Source of the DNA: Jackrogersella multiformis
Lineage: Eukaryota > Ascomycota > Sordariomycetes > Xylariales > Hypoxylaceae
Direction of reading: 5' to 3'
Assembly (NCBI GenBank): GCA_902806575.1
Contig: CADCXD010000005.1
Coordinates: 1,550,001 to 1,614,000 of the forward strand
DNA: 64,000 nucleotides
A program made the translations under genes and the position numbers. Numbering within the stretch: position 1 is the first letter of the stretch; each line of letters begins with the position of its first letter. A model generated the notes under the pieces. That model was not told the DNA's origin, made no database searches, and worked only from the letters and a program-made list of their open reading frames with translations. Of the stretch, positions 35,242 to 45,736 are shown in pieces.

Positions 35242-36046
35242 ACGGCGGCGTTCGAGCCAGCTAGCTAGCCGGCGGTTAGGCGTCTTGATCTTCTAGCAGA
35301 TTTGCTTGTGAGCTTCTGGGAGAAAGGCATATCGGGTATAACAGTTCTGCGAGGAATCAGTGACAAAATTGCATAGCATGCACACCTAGACGTAGAGTGC
35401 ACGCACAGGCGTTAAGAAGGAAATGGGTGGGTGATAGGAGCATTTTGCATCCGCATACTGCCGTTATTATGATAGCAATAGCATGAATTTAATTGATCCT
35501 ACAACTCGAGACGCTGAAGGAAGAACTGCTTGTGGCGGATCTTGCGATCCTGATGATGACTCTGGATTGAGTACCTAGGTACATAATGGTAAGTAAACTG
35601 CGCGCCCCGAACACCTCGCTATGCATATTGGTCCAAAAAGAAAAGAGTCACCAATGGACTCCTCGACCATTCGTGTACCGTAACTTCGTCAAGGGGCATC
35701 TCGCTAATCTGGCAGTCGTACTGCCTTCAGCCAGTGCAACAAGATGAAACATCCCGTCCAAGCACCATCTCGTCCCGTAGCTAAATATCCACCTTCTGGG
35801 CAACATTGACGATGTTTAATCGGCTTTGGTCTTGATATTGGGGTCCCACAAGCCATTTTTCACATGCCCCTTCATAAGATTTCCGTTTGCCTCGTGCTCA
35901 TTTGCTTGCTTTCTGTTATTCAGGTCGTTGATCTCATGCTGCTGCATGTCAAGTCGTGTCATAGTAGAGATCTGGCGGGTCAAAATGCGAGGATGCATAT
36001 ACTTGAAGTGATCATGAAGCGGGAATATATGCTTTTCTTTTCCCCA
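35242..36046. other. Convergent 3' spacer
   Basis: Between the NIS1-like gene (+) and Ubc7 (-). No supported ORF. Contains a CTAGGTAC motif at about 35574. Confidence 0.5.
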
Positions 36047-36611
36047 CTAGAGACCTAGCATTCGTCGGACTCCGTCTCGGACCTTCGTCTCGTATTCTGA
36101 CCGTCTGTCCCGCCACATCTTCGCAGCCTCGACGTTTGCCGGGCTCTCGTCGTTGGGCTCGGCCAACATGCTCATGACGGAGATAAGGATCTTCTCGACG
36201 GACTGGATTGGACTCCATCGCTCCGAGGCGTGCTCGTAGTGGTTCGGGTCGTCTCCTGGGGGGTGAAGGATGGAGATACAGACTAAGCCGCTTGTGTATA
36301 CTATGATTTGGGTAATGTTAGATGGCGAGTTTCGTCACGCCTGTCTATATTGGAGAGAACTGACCATTGGGGTGAAAGATCTCGCCTAGAAACGTCATCT
36401 TAGGAGGTGCTAGGGGATAGTCCTTCGGGAACTTAAGCTCGGCAGGGAAGATGCCACCTTCGAATGGAGTTCCTTCGGGACCTTGGATCAAGGCCTCCCA
36501 GTGAAGCATATCATCCTCGCTGACCGGACCAGCGGTGATGCCGTCGGGTGGATTGTTAGTCAGCATCTTGTACTCTTGAAGGAGCCGACGGTGGGCTGTT
36601 GATTGAGCCAT
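36047..36611 (-). CDS. ubc7: Ubiquitin-conjugating enzyme E2, Ubc7/UBE2G2 type
   Basis: Two exons (36611-36365 and 36300-36047, intron 64 nt, GTCAGT donor) give 166 residues, the usual Ubc7 size. The HPN motif is at residues 80-82 and the catalytic Cys is Cys90 in GLVCISIL. It carries the characteristic acidic loop insert after the catalytic Cys (HPPGDDPNHYEHASERW), which marks the Ubc7/UBE2G2 and Cdc34-like classes. Ubc7 receives ubiquitin from E1 and, recruited by Cue1, serves Hrd1/Doa10 ligases in ER-associated degradation. It starts head-to-head with the Mmc1-like gene with 541 bases between the ATGs. Sure of the E2 class; Ubc7 orthology is highly likely. Confidence 0.96.
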
Positions 36612-37152
36612 ATTTGTGGTTAATCTACGATCTTGTGATGTAGAGGTAGTTCGTTGTATTACTAGTGTATTAACAAGTAGTAGAAGAAGAAGAATGGAGT
36701 AATCGCAAGTTAAATATTCGTTGATAGTTGTTCTTTGTAGGTTCTCGATAGAATGTTGGAGAACAGCGAATGAATGCAGATCCTTTGGTGGGGGTTGATG
36801 TCCCTAATACTTAAGTACCTAGGTACCTACCCCGAAGCAGCTGCCCGAAGGTACCGCGCACTTGCCTGCTGTGGTCCTGTGGATCCCCTATACCTTCTAT
36901 TGATTAGTGAATCTTGGCCGTTCCTGAGCATCCAAATCATCTCCAGCTCACAATCATCAATCATGGAAGTTTCTATCGGCTAGCCGAAGTAGATCCGACA
37001 AAAACCGCGTTTTGCAGGTGCAGGTGGGACCTAGTGTAGAAGCTTCAAAGGTAAGAGCTAAAAAAGGCTTAAAAAAAAGTCCAAAGGCTTCGGAGCTTTG
37101 CGCCTAACTTCCCATTCCCCTCCACTGTAATCGAGGGCAGAATACAGTTCGT
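36612..37152. promoter_or_regulatory. Divergent promoter between ubc7 and the Mmc1-like gene
   Basis: 541 bases between opposite ATGs must hold both promoters and leaders. A TAAGTACCTAGGTACC motif lies near 36812-36830. No TATA box or named transcription factor site is evident. Confidence 0.6.
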
Positions 37153-39072
37153 ATGCCTCCTCGAATAGCCCTGCGGCCTGTCAGGCGCCCTGGCTCTTTC
37201 TACTTGAAAAGGCAAGTTGCTAAGAGAAACTCGGTCTGTTTCTTTTGTTCCTTGTCTGGTCGATCCAGCGCAGAATCCGGTCGCCGTCCGAGACGAAAGT
37301 CGCAAAACCCTCGACGCTTTACCTCGACTACCTCGACTACTACAACCAGTACTGGCCGTACAGTGCTCGAGCCTCGAAGGGAATTAGAGGAGATACTTCT
37401 CGAGCTTCAGAAGAACGCTGCCAACTATGTCAACCTTTCCCGTCTACAGCTGGCCCTCAATGGCTTGCGGCAACAACCGGGTGATGAATCGATAAGGGTT
37501 GCTGTAATAGGTCTGACAAATGATTCCGAGTCTGGCCAGGCTGCAAAACAGGTGCTAAAACTCCTGCTCGCGGATCCCTTGAAGGCCGAGGAGGAATGGG
37601 AGAAGGAGGTCGAGAAGCACGATTTAACACAACCGTTGATTATACGGGTTGGGCTGGACACTTCCCAGGAGCTTGGGTCCATGCCAGTAACTACGAAGGG
37701 GAGTTTGTTACATGAGGTAAATGTCTCATCCGCGACATTGAATGGGCATAATCTGGAGGTTCTACTCATGGAGGCAAATCCTTTCATGCCTGCGCAGGAA
37801 ATGGGAGCATTGAGAGGGTTTGAGGATTCAGTGCTTGTTCCTACAGTTGAAATCCCAACGTCCAATACGGGGGAGCATGTTTCTATCACAACTCCGGTGC
37901 ACAAAGCTTTGATTGTGGCAGATGGTCTCCTAGGTGTTGCATCGGTAGTGTCGATGTCCACCCTGGAAAGCCAAAACGTGGTCACAGCCGCGGTAAACCT
38001 GCCTGAATACAAACCAGCAGGTGCTTATCCATTACCGTTTACTCCTATTGATATCGGAACCGCAAGCCTCGGGCTAGGTCTTGTCCGCAAAGATCTTAAA
38101 GATGCCATCAAGTTTGAACACTTATGGTTCCAAAGCAACATCCCTAAACTGGCTGAGTGGTTAAAGGGCGACATCACAGCTTCAGCCGAAGGCACAACTA
38201 AACCACCAGTGAAAGAGCTCATTGCCTCCTTGCTCAGGAATACATACTCAGCTCTAGAAAGCGAGCAAGCCCGTCAGCTTGGCTCGTCATTACATCCTAC
38301 ATCTTCACCTACCTCTATCCAGGCGCTCCAAGGCAACCTTGATGATTGGGCAGAAAGCGCGCATACCGAATTACAGGAGCAACTTGACCTGGCATTCTCT
38401 AGTGGACGATGGCGCAAATTAGGGTGGTGGAAATTATTTTGGCGTGTAGATGACGTAGGGATGCTCACCAACGATATCCTCAGCCAAAGGTTCCTCCCGG
38501 GGTCTGAGAGAAATGCCATATTTCTTGCTGGGAGGATGAAAGAAGCTGGCATTGATTTAGGTCCCTTCCCGAACCCTTATTCTATCAACGAAAATGGCCT
38601 TGAATCAAAGCAGTTGGATGCCCATGTGTCTACCCCAGCCATGGCTCCGTGGCCAGTGAACATTCCTGACACACGGCGCTACCTTCAAACGAAAACTATC
38701 CCCGCCTTACAAGCGCTTGCGCAAAAGCTCATACTACAAACATTAAGCACCTCAGGGCTAACCACGGCACTTGGCGTGCTTGTTTACTTGAGCACGTTAA
38801 CAGCGACGCTTTACGAAGCCGGCACGGTTGCTGCTCTGGGCATCGTATGGAGCATGAGACGTATGCAGAAGAAATGGGAGACCGCGCGAACGTTCTGGGA
38901 AGGCGAGGTGAGAGAAGAAGGCCGCAAAGCGGTTCGAAGTGTCGAAGGCGTAATCGGCGACGCTCTGAAGCAAGGCCGAACTTCTAAAGATGAGGCCGAA
39001 GGCCAAGAAGAGTTAACCAGAGCTAAAGGGCTGGTAGAGCGGGCTCAAGAGATATTGGGCAAGCTGAAGTGA
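37153..39072 (+). CDS. Mitochondrial protein of the Mmc1 (dynamin-like) type
   Basis: An uninterrupted frame of 639 residues. The N-terminus has an Arg-rich, acid-poor presequence (MPPRIALRPVRRPGSFYLK) typical for mitochondrial import, then CFFCSL and a Ser/Thr tract. Residues 65-500 match my memory of the conserved fungal protein with a cryptic dynamin-like nucleotide-binding-related region: ELEEILLELQKNAANYVNLSRLQLALNG, ADPLKAEEEW, VPTVEIPTS and HKALIVADGLLG. Two hydrophobic helices near residues 520-565 (TLSTSGLTTALGVLVYLSTL) and the charged C-terminal coiled coil fit an inner-membrane anchored protein. Canonical dynamin G1 (GxxxxGKS) is not seen, so GTPase activity should not be assumed. 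The gene is firm; the family name is moderate. Confidence 0.8.
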   Translation: MPPRIALRPVRRPGSFYLKRQVAKRNSVCFFCSLSGRSSAESGRRPRRKSQNPRRFTSTTSTTTTSTGRTVLEPRRELEEILLELQKNAANYVNLSRLQLALNGLRQQPGDESIRVAVIGLTNDSESGQAAKQVLKLLLADPLKAEEEWEKEVEKHDLTQPLIIRVGLDTSQELGSMPVTTKGSLLHEVNVSSATLNGHNLEVLLMEANPFMPAQEMGALRGFEDSVLVPTVEIPTSNTGEHVSITTPVHKALIVADGLLGVASVVSMSTLESQNVVTAAVNLPEYKPAGAYPLPFTPIDIGTASLGLGLVRKDLKDAIKFEHLWFQSNIPKLAEWLKGDITASAEGTTKPPVKELIASLLRNTYSALESEQARQLGSSLHPTSSPTSIQALQGNLDDWAESAHTELQEQLDLAFSSGRWRKLGWWKLFWRVDDVGMLTNDILSQRFLPGSERNAIFLAGRMKEAGIDLGPFPNPYSINENGLESKQLDAHVSTPAMAPWPVNIPDTRRYLQTKTIPALQALAQKLILQTLSTSGLTTALGVLVYLSTLTATLYEAGTVAALGIVWSMRRMQKKWETARTFWEGEVREEGRKAVRSVEGVIGDALKQGRTSKDEAEGQEELTRAKGLVERAQEILGKLK

Positions 39073-40759
39073 GATGTGCCCTCCGCTGTAAAAATAACGC
39101 TTGTACATTTATTATGATACCAATAGACACCACACAACTTACTATGGTGCTCTTCCAAACTGGCGATGTAAATTTCTCATAGAATACCACTCAACCCTTT
39201 AATTGTATGTGGCTATGAGCCTTGGCAAGGGGTTTTCTCAAATTACCCCTGGCCTATTAGGCCTCTTGAATATGGATACGTTTCTCGTTAACTAGATTTC
39301 ACTACGTCTCCCCTGACAATCGTCCACAACCTTGCGTTTCTCCTATAGACGCTTGCTTAAGAAACATTTTGCTATACCAATAAAAAACCATTTATAAGGT
39401 ATAGGCATTCCTAATTACATAAGAAGTAAATAGGGGTAGTGGTAGGTCAAATTTCTGTTTACCTACCTCCTATAGCCACATGTTCTTCATCAACATATAA
39501 TATATACAATACATTAAATCCATAAAAATCTAAACGGTTTCGGCTAGTGGACGACGTCGTTTTCCTTTGCCGTATTGGATGCTCAGACTTATACACACCT
39601 GATAGAGCCTTACTGAATAAGTCATAGTGCAGATAGCTTACCTGCTTCGCGAGGACTTAGAAGAAACAACAATGAACTGACCAGATTGACCTTAGCAACA
39701 CCCCCCGGGAAGGTCGAGTAATTCCCTCAGCAGCAAAACGTCACCTGAATCTCGAAAGGAAACAGTCTATCATCCACGTGGCTATTTATAACCGACTGCA
39801 ATACTGGATGATGCTGGAGAAAGGATGCAGCAGTTAACAAGCATAACCATCATATCAGAAAGGACATTCATTAGATTACATGCGTTAGGAAGTCGATGAT
39901 GATCACAATTTGAAGGTCGTGTACATCGACATTAAGTCGAACGCAGTAGACGGACTGGCAAAACCACTAGGTCCGGCAGACTACATAGCCTTTATGAAGA
40001 TGACCGGGATGGAGAGATTCTAGGACAATGAAGTGCATCCTCTTGCTAAAGAGGGCGTTTAGGCGGTATGGCCCAAGGGATTATTAAGCACCTATGGTCA
40101 CAAGAAGGAATATCATACTGCTTTCATGGTAGCACCATGAAGCCTAAAATATAAAGGCTGCAATGAAGATTCAGGCCAGGGCCCTCTTCACTCTCTGATA
40201 GTTTCACTCGATTGGTATTTCAGAACGAGAGTGGGAAAGAACAACGAAAGAAACAGTGACAGGATCACCACAGTTGGAAGGTCATAAGCCAGGTAGCCCG
40301 CCAGCAATTCGATTGGTATAGCTTTAAAGGCACTGTCTCTGGGGACCACGGCAAGCGACAAAACTGAAATAGAGTGTCTAGCGAGTGACACCAGGAAAAT
40401 ATATTCGCATAATTTAGATAGATCTTCAGTATCTAAATCGTTGAACTCGGGAGGTGGGGTGACTATTGAAGCATCCAGTCATAAAAGTGTTTCCGATGGG
40501 GTAGTCTCGCGACTACGAAACTTCTTGCCCTCATACAATGTATCACCGACCATGAAAAGGAGATCGACTAGCCGAATAGAAAGTAGTTTAAATTTCATCA
40601 ACGACCTATGGTATCATTGAATTCCGCATGCTCGCTCGAACAGATAACGTAGTGGTATCACACTTAATCTCAACGGAAATACACAAGACAGACATAAAAA
40701 ATGCTAAAATGCATGACAGGTGCCCAGCCCCTTTAAGTGGTAAGTTGGGACATGACACA
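39073..40759. other. Intergenic with retrotransposon relic
   Basis: Between the Mmc1-like gene and the 3' end of the WW-domain gene. AT-rich. It contains a decayed copia RNase H segment (separate entry) and otherwise no supported gene. I could not find both LTRs of the element. Confidence 0.5.
39853..40023 (+). mobile_element. Decayed Ty1/copia RNase H C-terminus
   Basis: Translation from 39853 reads KGHSLDYMR, a stop at 39886, then 44 open codons: VYIDIKSNAVDGLAKPLGP, then a DYIAFMKMTGM end and TAG at 40021. This matches the C-terminal RNase H of copia polyproteins, where the end reads roughly yidtk.nvADgLTKpL followed by kf..F....G. The in-frame stop and missing upstream domains show it is inert. 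Motif match is by eye. Confidence 0.8.
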
Positions 40760-43700
40760 TTACCACTCACCACCATCACCACCCCAGTCGCCACCCGAGT
40801 AGTCGACCGTGCTCTCTTCCATGTAGCTAGCGTCGAAGCTCACGCTCTCCTCCATGGTCATCGTGGAGGTCTGGTCTCCCATGTACGCCGACTCGTCCAT
40901 GTACACCGTCTCGTTCATATTCATGGTCATGTCCACGTTCACGTCTACGTTTACATCCATGTAGGCGGTGGTATCGACGTACGTTGAATCCACATATGAG
41001 GCATCGGTATATGATGCATCCACGTACGTTGTATCCGTGAACGAAGTCGCTTCTGTGTTCATATTTGTCGTGTCCATGTAGGCCGTGTCTGCGTATGTCG
41101 TGTCTGTAAACGTGTTGGCCTGTGTGTTAATGTTCGATGTGTCCGTATATGTGGTATCTGCAAAGGCAGTCGTTTCTGCACTCATATTTGTCGTGTTCTC
41201 CGTATTCATATTGGCGGTGTATGTTGTATTCATCTGTGTCGATTCTGCAATCGCAGTATTGTCTACATTGTTTATGGTCGTGTTATTGATTATAGTCGTA
41301 TCGGATTGAGGAGCGAAATATGACTCCGAACTTGAATTATTCATCGTCATCTGATTGTCAGCCGGTGGTTGGTCGGAATATGTCGTATTCTGGCGCTCAT
41401 TATTTTGATACTCAGAATACGAGTTTTGTTGTTCGGCGTGAGCAGTATGGTTCTGCTCAGAGTATTCTGTATGCTGCTGTTCAGATTGAGCTCCATGCTG
41501 TTGCTCCGAGTATGACTCGTGTTGCGGCTCGGACTGATGTTGCCCGGATTGGTCTGCGTGGTGCTGTGAAGGATAGGATTCATGCTGAGGCTCAGAATTG
41601 GCCGTTTGATGCTGTTGAGGCGGAGCAGAAGGCCCTGAGTTAGTTCTACCTGTATTTAGTACATTTAGGGCACCTCCGATTGTGGCACCTAAAGCTGCAT
41701 AAGGATCAGCAACTCCACCAGCCTGGTAAGGATTTTGGTTTGCTTGGAAGGCCTGTTGATTCGGTTGCATCTGGTAAAGGGGTTGGCCTTGAGGTGTCTG
41801 GAATACTGGCCGGCCAGGCGCTGCTTGGTCAGCTGGTTGATTAAAGGTGGCGGGCTGTTGTGCCTGAGGAAGAAGCGGTCGCCCAGCTGGAGGCCGTGAA
41901 AACTGGGATGGGGGCTGCTGGTTCATCATTCCCCCTTGCGGTTGCGAGGGATTGTTATTCGCTGCTGCTCCCATCATTCCCGGATTTTGCACTACAGACG
42001 GCCGGCCCGGCGTCTGGACACCGACGGGCTGCATGCCTTGTTGAAACTGAGGCCGATTTGTACCTGCTAGATTTTGTGCCTGCGGCGGTGCGGTTTGAGC
42101 ATGCTGCAGACCTGTCGGCCGTAGGGGCTGGCCGGCCTGGGGTTGAGCTTGAGATGTGCCATAGATTCGATTTGCTAGAGCGGCGCCTGCGACCCCATCA
42201 CTACCAAATGACTCGGCAATAACTGCGCCGCCAACAGCAACTGTTGCTTGCTTTAAAGCGGGATTTTGCCAGGTCTTTTTAGCCCATTTCTTCATTTTCT
42301 TGCCTGCGCCGGACAGCGCAGCAGTCGCCTGAGCTGAGTTGAAAGGTTTGACCTGTCCATATGTTTGTGAAAAGCTTGATTGGAATTCGGATGTTTGGGT
42401 GGGTTGCTGATGTTGTTGCCCCTGTCCTTGACCTTGACCTATCGGCTGCATAACTGAAGGGTTTGCCGTATTGGGATACTGGGCCGTCTGAGATACCTGT
42501 GGCTGGGTATGAGTTCCTTGTGTGAAGCTAGCTGTTTGTTGCCCAATGGGAGATTGGTTATTCTGGCCTATGTTCTGATGCATGTACTGCCCCGGATTTT
42601 GCATATTTTGAGGCGAATGTACTGGTGTCTGATGTTGAGCCGGTGCGGATGGTCGATATTGGCCCTGTTGTAATGTTCCTGGCATTGGCTTCCCAGGCAT
42701 CGAGCTTCCTGGAGTTGGCATATGATGTCCCTGCACATATTGCTGTTGATGTGGTCTATGTGCTACTACTTGTGACGCTTGCTGATTTACCTGCTGCTGC
42801 TGAGTAAGTTTCATCGGCCCCGGGGGACCCTGTGGACGTTGAACCTGCGCTGGGGCAGTATGAACTGTCTGAGACGGGATGGGAGAAGGAGGTGATCCAA
42901 ACTGGGAAGGCATTGGCTTCACTTGCCCTGGCAGCATTGGGAAAGAGTTTGAAACATTAGTTCCAGGAGAATTAGATGACTGAGTGTTTTGTACATAACC
43001 CTGGGAATGGAATGCTTGCGGTCCTGTTGGTCTGGCAGCATGAGGTGAGTTCTGGTAAGCAGTAGTAGATGGTGGTCGGTTTTGGGCTATAACTCCTTGA
43101 GCGGTAAAATGAGAATGCGATGATGCCGAGGAGGGTGGACGGTGGAGTGAGGCATTTGAAGGAGACGGCGATGACACCTGGCTTTGAAGTGGGGAGACTG
43201 AGTAGACTGTAGGAGATGATGAATGCTGAGGTTTATTTTGCCCAGTGGCTACTCCTGCTGCTGTATTCTGGTTCGGCATTTGGTTGATGGTTTGCGTTAC
43301 TGGTTGGGTATTGGAGGGTCTTTGGCTAGGATTCGATGGAGGCCTTTGTGCCGCGCTCTGTGGAGTAGATACAGTAGTTTGTGCGGCTATAGGTTGGTAT
43401 GAAATTGGCGCTGAGAAATTGGCCTGGCCAGATACCTGGATTGACATTGCCAGACTGTTGCTAGATCCTTGAACTGGCAATTGCGAATTAGGCGTGCTGG
43501 CTATAGGTGCCTGGCTTTGTGAATGCTGCGAAGGTTGGGAAGAATGATGTGACACTCCGGATATCGATGGTGACTGTTGATTAGGCGCCAGTGTAGGTTT
43601 CCCAGTTGATATCGTGGAAGTAGCTTGAGGTGACGCTGGGTGAGATTGCATCTGGGCTCCAAAGTTAGATGCAGCTGATACCATCGATGACGGAGATCCT

Positions 43701-45736
43701 TGTTGAGAGGCAGAATGAGAGTGTTGAAGTGGATTATTAGCTGAACCCACGATTTGCGTTTCAGATACAGAATTGACATTGTCTGGCCTCTGTGGAAGCA
43801 CGGGCTTTCGTATGGGCTTTTGCTGAAGTCTTGGAGAGCCAGGCATTTGTCCCTGTGATATAGCAGGGTAATTTACCTGTGGTTGATGGACATTTGCCGC
43901 GTGAGGGGATATAGTAGAAATAGGTCGTCCAGAGTATCCGTGTGATTGGCTAGTCGTAGTATGGGGACTAGGCTGTCCTGATGATATAAACGTAGCAGTG
44001 TGAATACCACTTATAGAATTATGCACAGATGATGGTTGAGAATTAGGAGGCTTCGGTCCTTCAGAGGTGCTAGAATTTGCCGAAGTCTTATTCGGGCTTG
44101 TTGGCGTCTGGGGTTTTGATACGGACAGCGGAGCAATTACAGGAAGAGGCTCGTTCATAATAGAATAAAATGGCTCTGTAGCCGGGTGAGGCTTATGCGA
44201 AGATGCATCCTGGTTACTAGAATTAGGCCTAGCCATTATGTGATTATGTGGCTTATTTTGAGCTTGCTCAATCGTAGATCCCAGAGCGGATGGAATTTCT
44301 TGAAAGATGTATATTCCAGGTCCGCCAATTTTAGGCGGAGATTGATTTTGAGACGACAACTGGTTCGGTAAAGTACTAACTCTGTGAACGCCTGGGGGGC
44401 CATTGTTCGGATGAGTCTGTACCGAATGTTGGCTTGCTGGAGCTGGAAGACTCTGGGCAGGCTTGAGCACCAACGGAATCTGAGAGGAACTAGAGTCGGT
44501 AATTGAAAGTCCAGAGGTCAAGGAGATGCTCTCGTGTCTCGCCCCTGATCCCGGTATGGGTGGGGCGCCATTCTGTACAGGGCGCCTTTGAGAATTGTCC
44601 TGCGGCGAGTCCGCTTTTGATGGTGCCGCTGCAGGCTGGAGGACAGCTGGAACGGGTGAAGGCTCAGCTTGTGTTGGAGGTGTAGAGGTAGCCGCGGGTC
44701 TCCTAGGGTCTGATGGTCTCCTCAAGATATCAGGGAGGCTGGCGGTGGCACCTGAGAACTCGATAGGCCCAGCGAGAGAATGACGCTTTTGTTCTATAGG
44801 ACCAAGCTCGCTGTTTTGAGACTGAAGGACTGATATACTAGAAAGCGTCATCGAATTCCTATTCGAATTCCTCGATTCCTTATTGACAACTACTTGTGCA
44901 GGCTTCCACGTCTCGTATTTATTCTGGTCCGCTGGGGTGTCGGGTGGCCGTTGAGAACTAAGAACTTTTTGTTCCGCACACGGGGAGTTCATGCCTTGCG
45001 TACTATTACTAGTAAATTGAGTAGCCGTCTTCAAAGGAGGAGGGTACGCGAAGGAAGCCGAAACAAGCGGGTATTCTTCGACTAGGTGCGTATTTTCAGG
45101 AGGCGGGCGTTGAATTGGCTGCTTCTCATCTGCTGGACTTATGCCTGTGGGCAACTCTGTCGGAAGATTTTGCTGGATGTTGACTTGCAAGGCTACTGGC
45201 ATCATTGGGGTTGCGTCTAGTTCGATTGGAGCCAGCTCCTCTGCGCATCTAGCTGTATCACTGCTAGCTAACTCGGCAACAAATCCAATCGGAGACCGTA
45301 TTCGTTCAGACTCCTCAGGGAGTTCGGCTAATATAGTCTCGCTGTTGTTGGCTGATGTGTTATTCTCGTTTTCGACAGGACTTGTGTCGTTAAGGCCAAA
45401 ATATAAAAAATGATCCGGATCGAAATAACCTGTCGCTCCCATACTATGATCTCCTTCGCTGGCTGGCACCACCTTGACCTGTCCGTTACCACCAAGGTTT
45501 TTCGCAACGCCGCCATGACCAGTTTCGTTGAACGCGTCTTTTCGATCGATTTGATGGCCTCCAGCGAATTTATCATCAGGCCCAATGTCGAAAGGTCCAA
45601 ATCCTAGACCTACTAACTCGGGAAACTCATCGCCTGATCGCGGAAAACGGTATTGCGTCAACCCCGTTGCTTTGTATCGGTAGAACCATCGAGTACCGTC
45701 ATAGTCGGACTCCCAGCCTTCAGGGAGAACTGCCAT
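40760..45736 (-). CDS. Very large WW-domain protein, Pro/Gln/Ser-rich, disordered
   Basis: A single exon of 1658 residues. ATG 45736 is used because the open frame extends upstream only to a TTG. Residues 4-32 form a WW-type domain (LPEGWESDYDGTRWFYRYK... TQYRFP) whose second signature Trp is Tyr29, so ligand binding may be altered. After residue 170 the protein is Pro, Gln and Ser-rich with many PxxP motifs. A basic patch follows near residue 1150 (KKMKKWAKKTWQNPALKQ) with a Gly/Ala-rich helix (TVAVGGAVIAESFGSDGVAG). A Gln/His repeat region leads to a Tyr/Thr/Asp/Met/Asn-rich C-terminal 200 residues ending GGDWGGDGGEW. No catalytic domain was seen. The composition is prion-like, and I would expect a scaffolding or RNA-granule role (inference). 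Overlapping frames on the other strand are shadows. Confidence 0.88.
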   Translation of the reverse strand: MAVLPEGWESDYDGTRWFYRYKATGLTQYRFPRSGDEFPELVGLGFGPFDIGPDDKFAGGHQIDRKDAFNETGHGGVAKNLGGNGQVKVVPASEGDHSMGATGYFDPDHFLYFGLNDTSPVENENNTSANNSETILAELPEESERIRSPIGFVAELASSDTARCAEELAPIELDATPMMPVALQVNIQQNLPTELPTGISPADEKQPIQRPPPENTHLVEEYPLVSASFAYPPPLKTATQFTSNSTQGMNSPCAEQKVLSSQRPPDTPADQNKYETWKPAQVVVNKESRNSNRNSMTLSSISVLQSQNSELGPIEQKRHSLAGPIEFSGATASLPDILRRPSDPRRPAATSTPPTQAEPSPVPAVLQPAAAPSKADSPQDNSQRRPVQNGAPPIPGSGARHESISLTSGLSITDSSSSQIPLVLKPAQSLPAPASQHSVQTHPNNGPPGVHRVSTLPNQLSSQNQSPPKIGGPGIYIFQEIPSALGSTIEQAQNKPHNHIMARPNSSNQDASSHKPHPATEPFYSIMNEPLPVIAPLSVSKPQTPTSPNKTSANSSTSEGPKPPNSQPSSVHNSISGIHTATFISSGQPSPHTTTSQSHGYSGRPISTISPHAANVHQPQVNYPAISQGQMPGSPRLQQKPIRKPVLPQRPDNVNSVSETQIVGSANNPLQHSHSASQQGSPSSMVSAASNFGAQMQSHPASPQATSTISTGKPTLAPNQQSPSISGVSHHSSQPSQHSQSQAPIASTPNSQLPVQGSSNSLAMSIQVSGQANFSAPISYQPIAAQTTVSTPQSAAQRPPSNPSQRPSNTQPVTQTINQMPNQNTAAGVATGQNKPQHSSSPTVYSVSPLQSQVSSPSPSNASLHRPPSSASSHSHFTAQGVIAQNRPPSTTAYQNSPHAARPTGPQAFHSQGYVQNTQSSNSPGTNVSNSFPMLPGQVKPMPSQFGSPPSPIPSQTVHTAPAQVQRPQGPPGPMKLTQQQQVNQQASQVVAHRPHQQQYVQGHHMPTPGSSMPGKPMPGTLQQGQYRPSAPAQHQTPVHSPQNMQNPGQYMHQNIGQNNQSPIGQQTASFTQGTHTQPQVSQTAQYPNTANPSVMQPIGQGQGQGQQHQQPTQTSEFQSSFSQTYGQVKPFNSAQATAALSGAGKKMKKWAKKTWQNPALKQATVAVGGAVIAESFGSDGVAGAALANRIYGTSQAQPQAGQPLRPTGLQHAQTAPPQAQNLAGTNRPQFQQGMQPVGVQTPGRPSVVQNPGMMGAAANNNPSQPQGGMMNQQPPSQFSRPPAGRPLLPQAQQPATFNQPADQAAPGRPVFQTPQGQPLYQMQPNQQAFQANQNPYQAGGVADPYAALGATIGGALNVLNTGRTNSGPSAPPQQHQTANSEPQHESYPSQHHADQSGQHQSEPQHESYSEQQHGAQSEQQHTEYSEQNHTAHAEQQNSYSEYQNNERQNTTYSDQPPADNQMTMNNSSSESYFAPQSDTTIINNTTINNVDNTAIAESTQMNTTYTANMNTENTTNMSAETTAFADTTYTDTSNINTQANTFTDTTYADTAYMDTTNMNTEATSFTDTTYVDASYTDASYVDSTYVDTTAYMDVNVDVNVDMTMNMNETVYMDESAYMGDQTSTMTMEESVSFDASYMEESTVDYSGGDWGGDGGEW

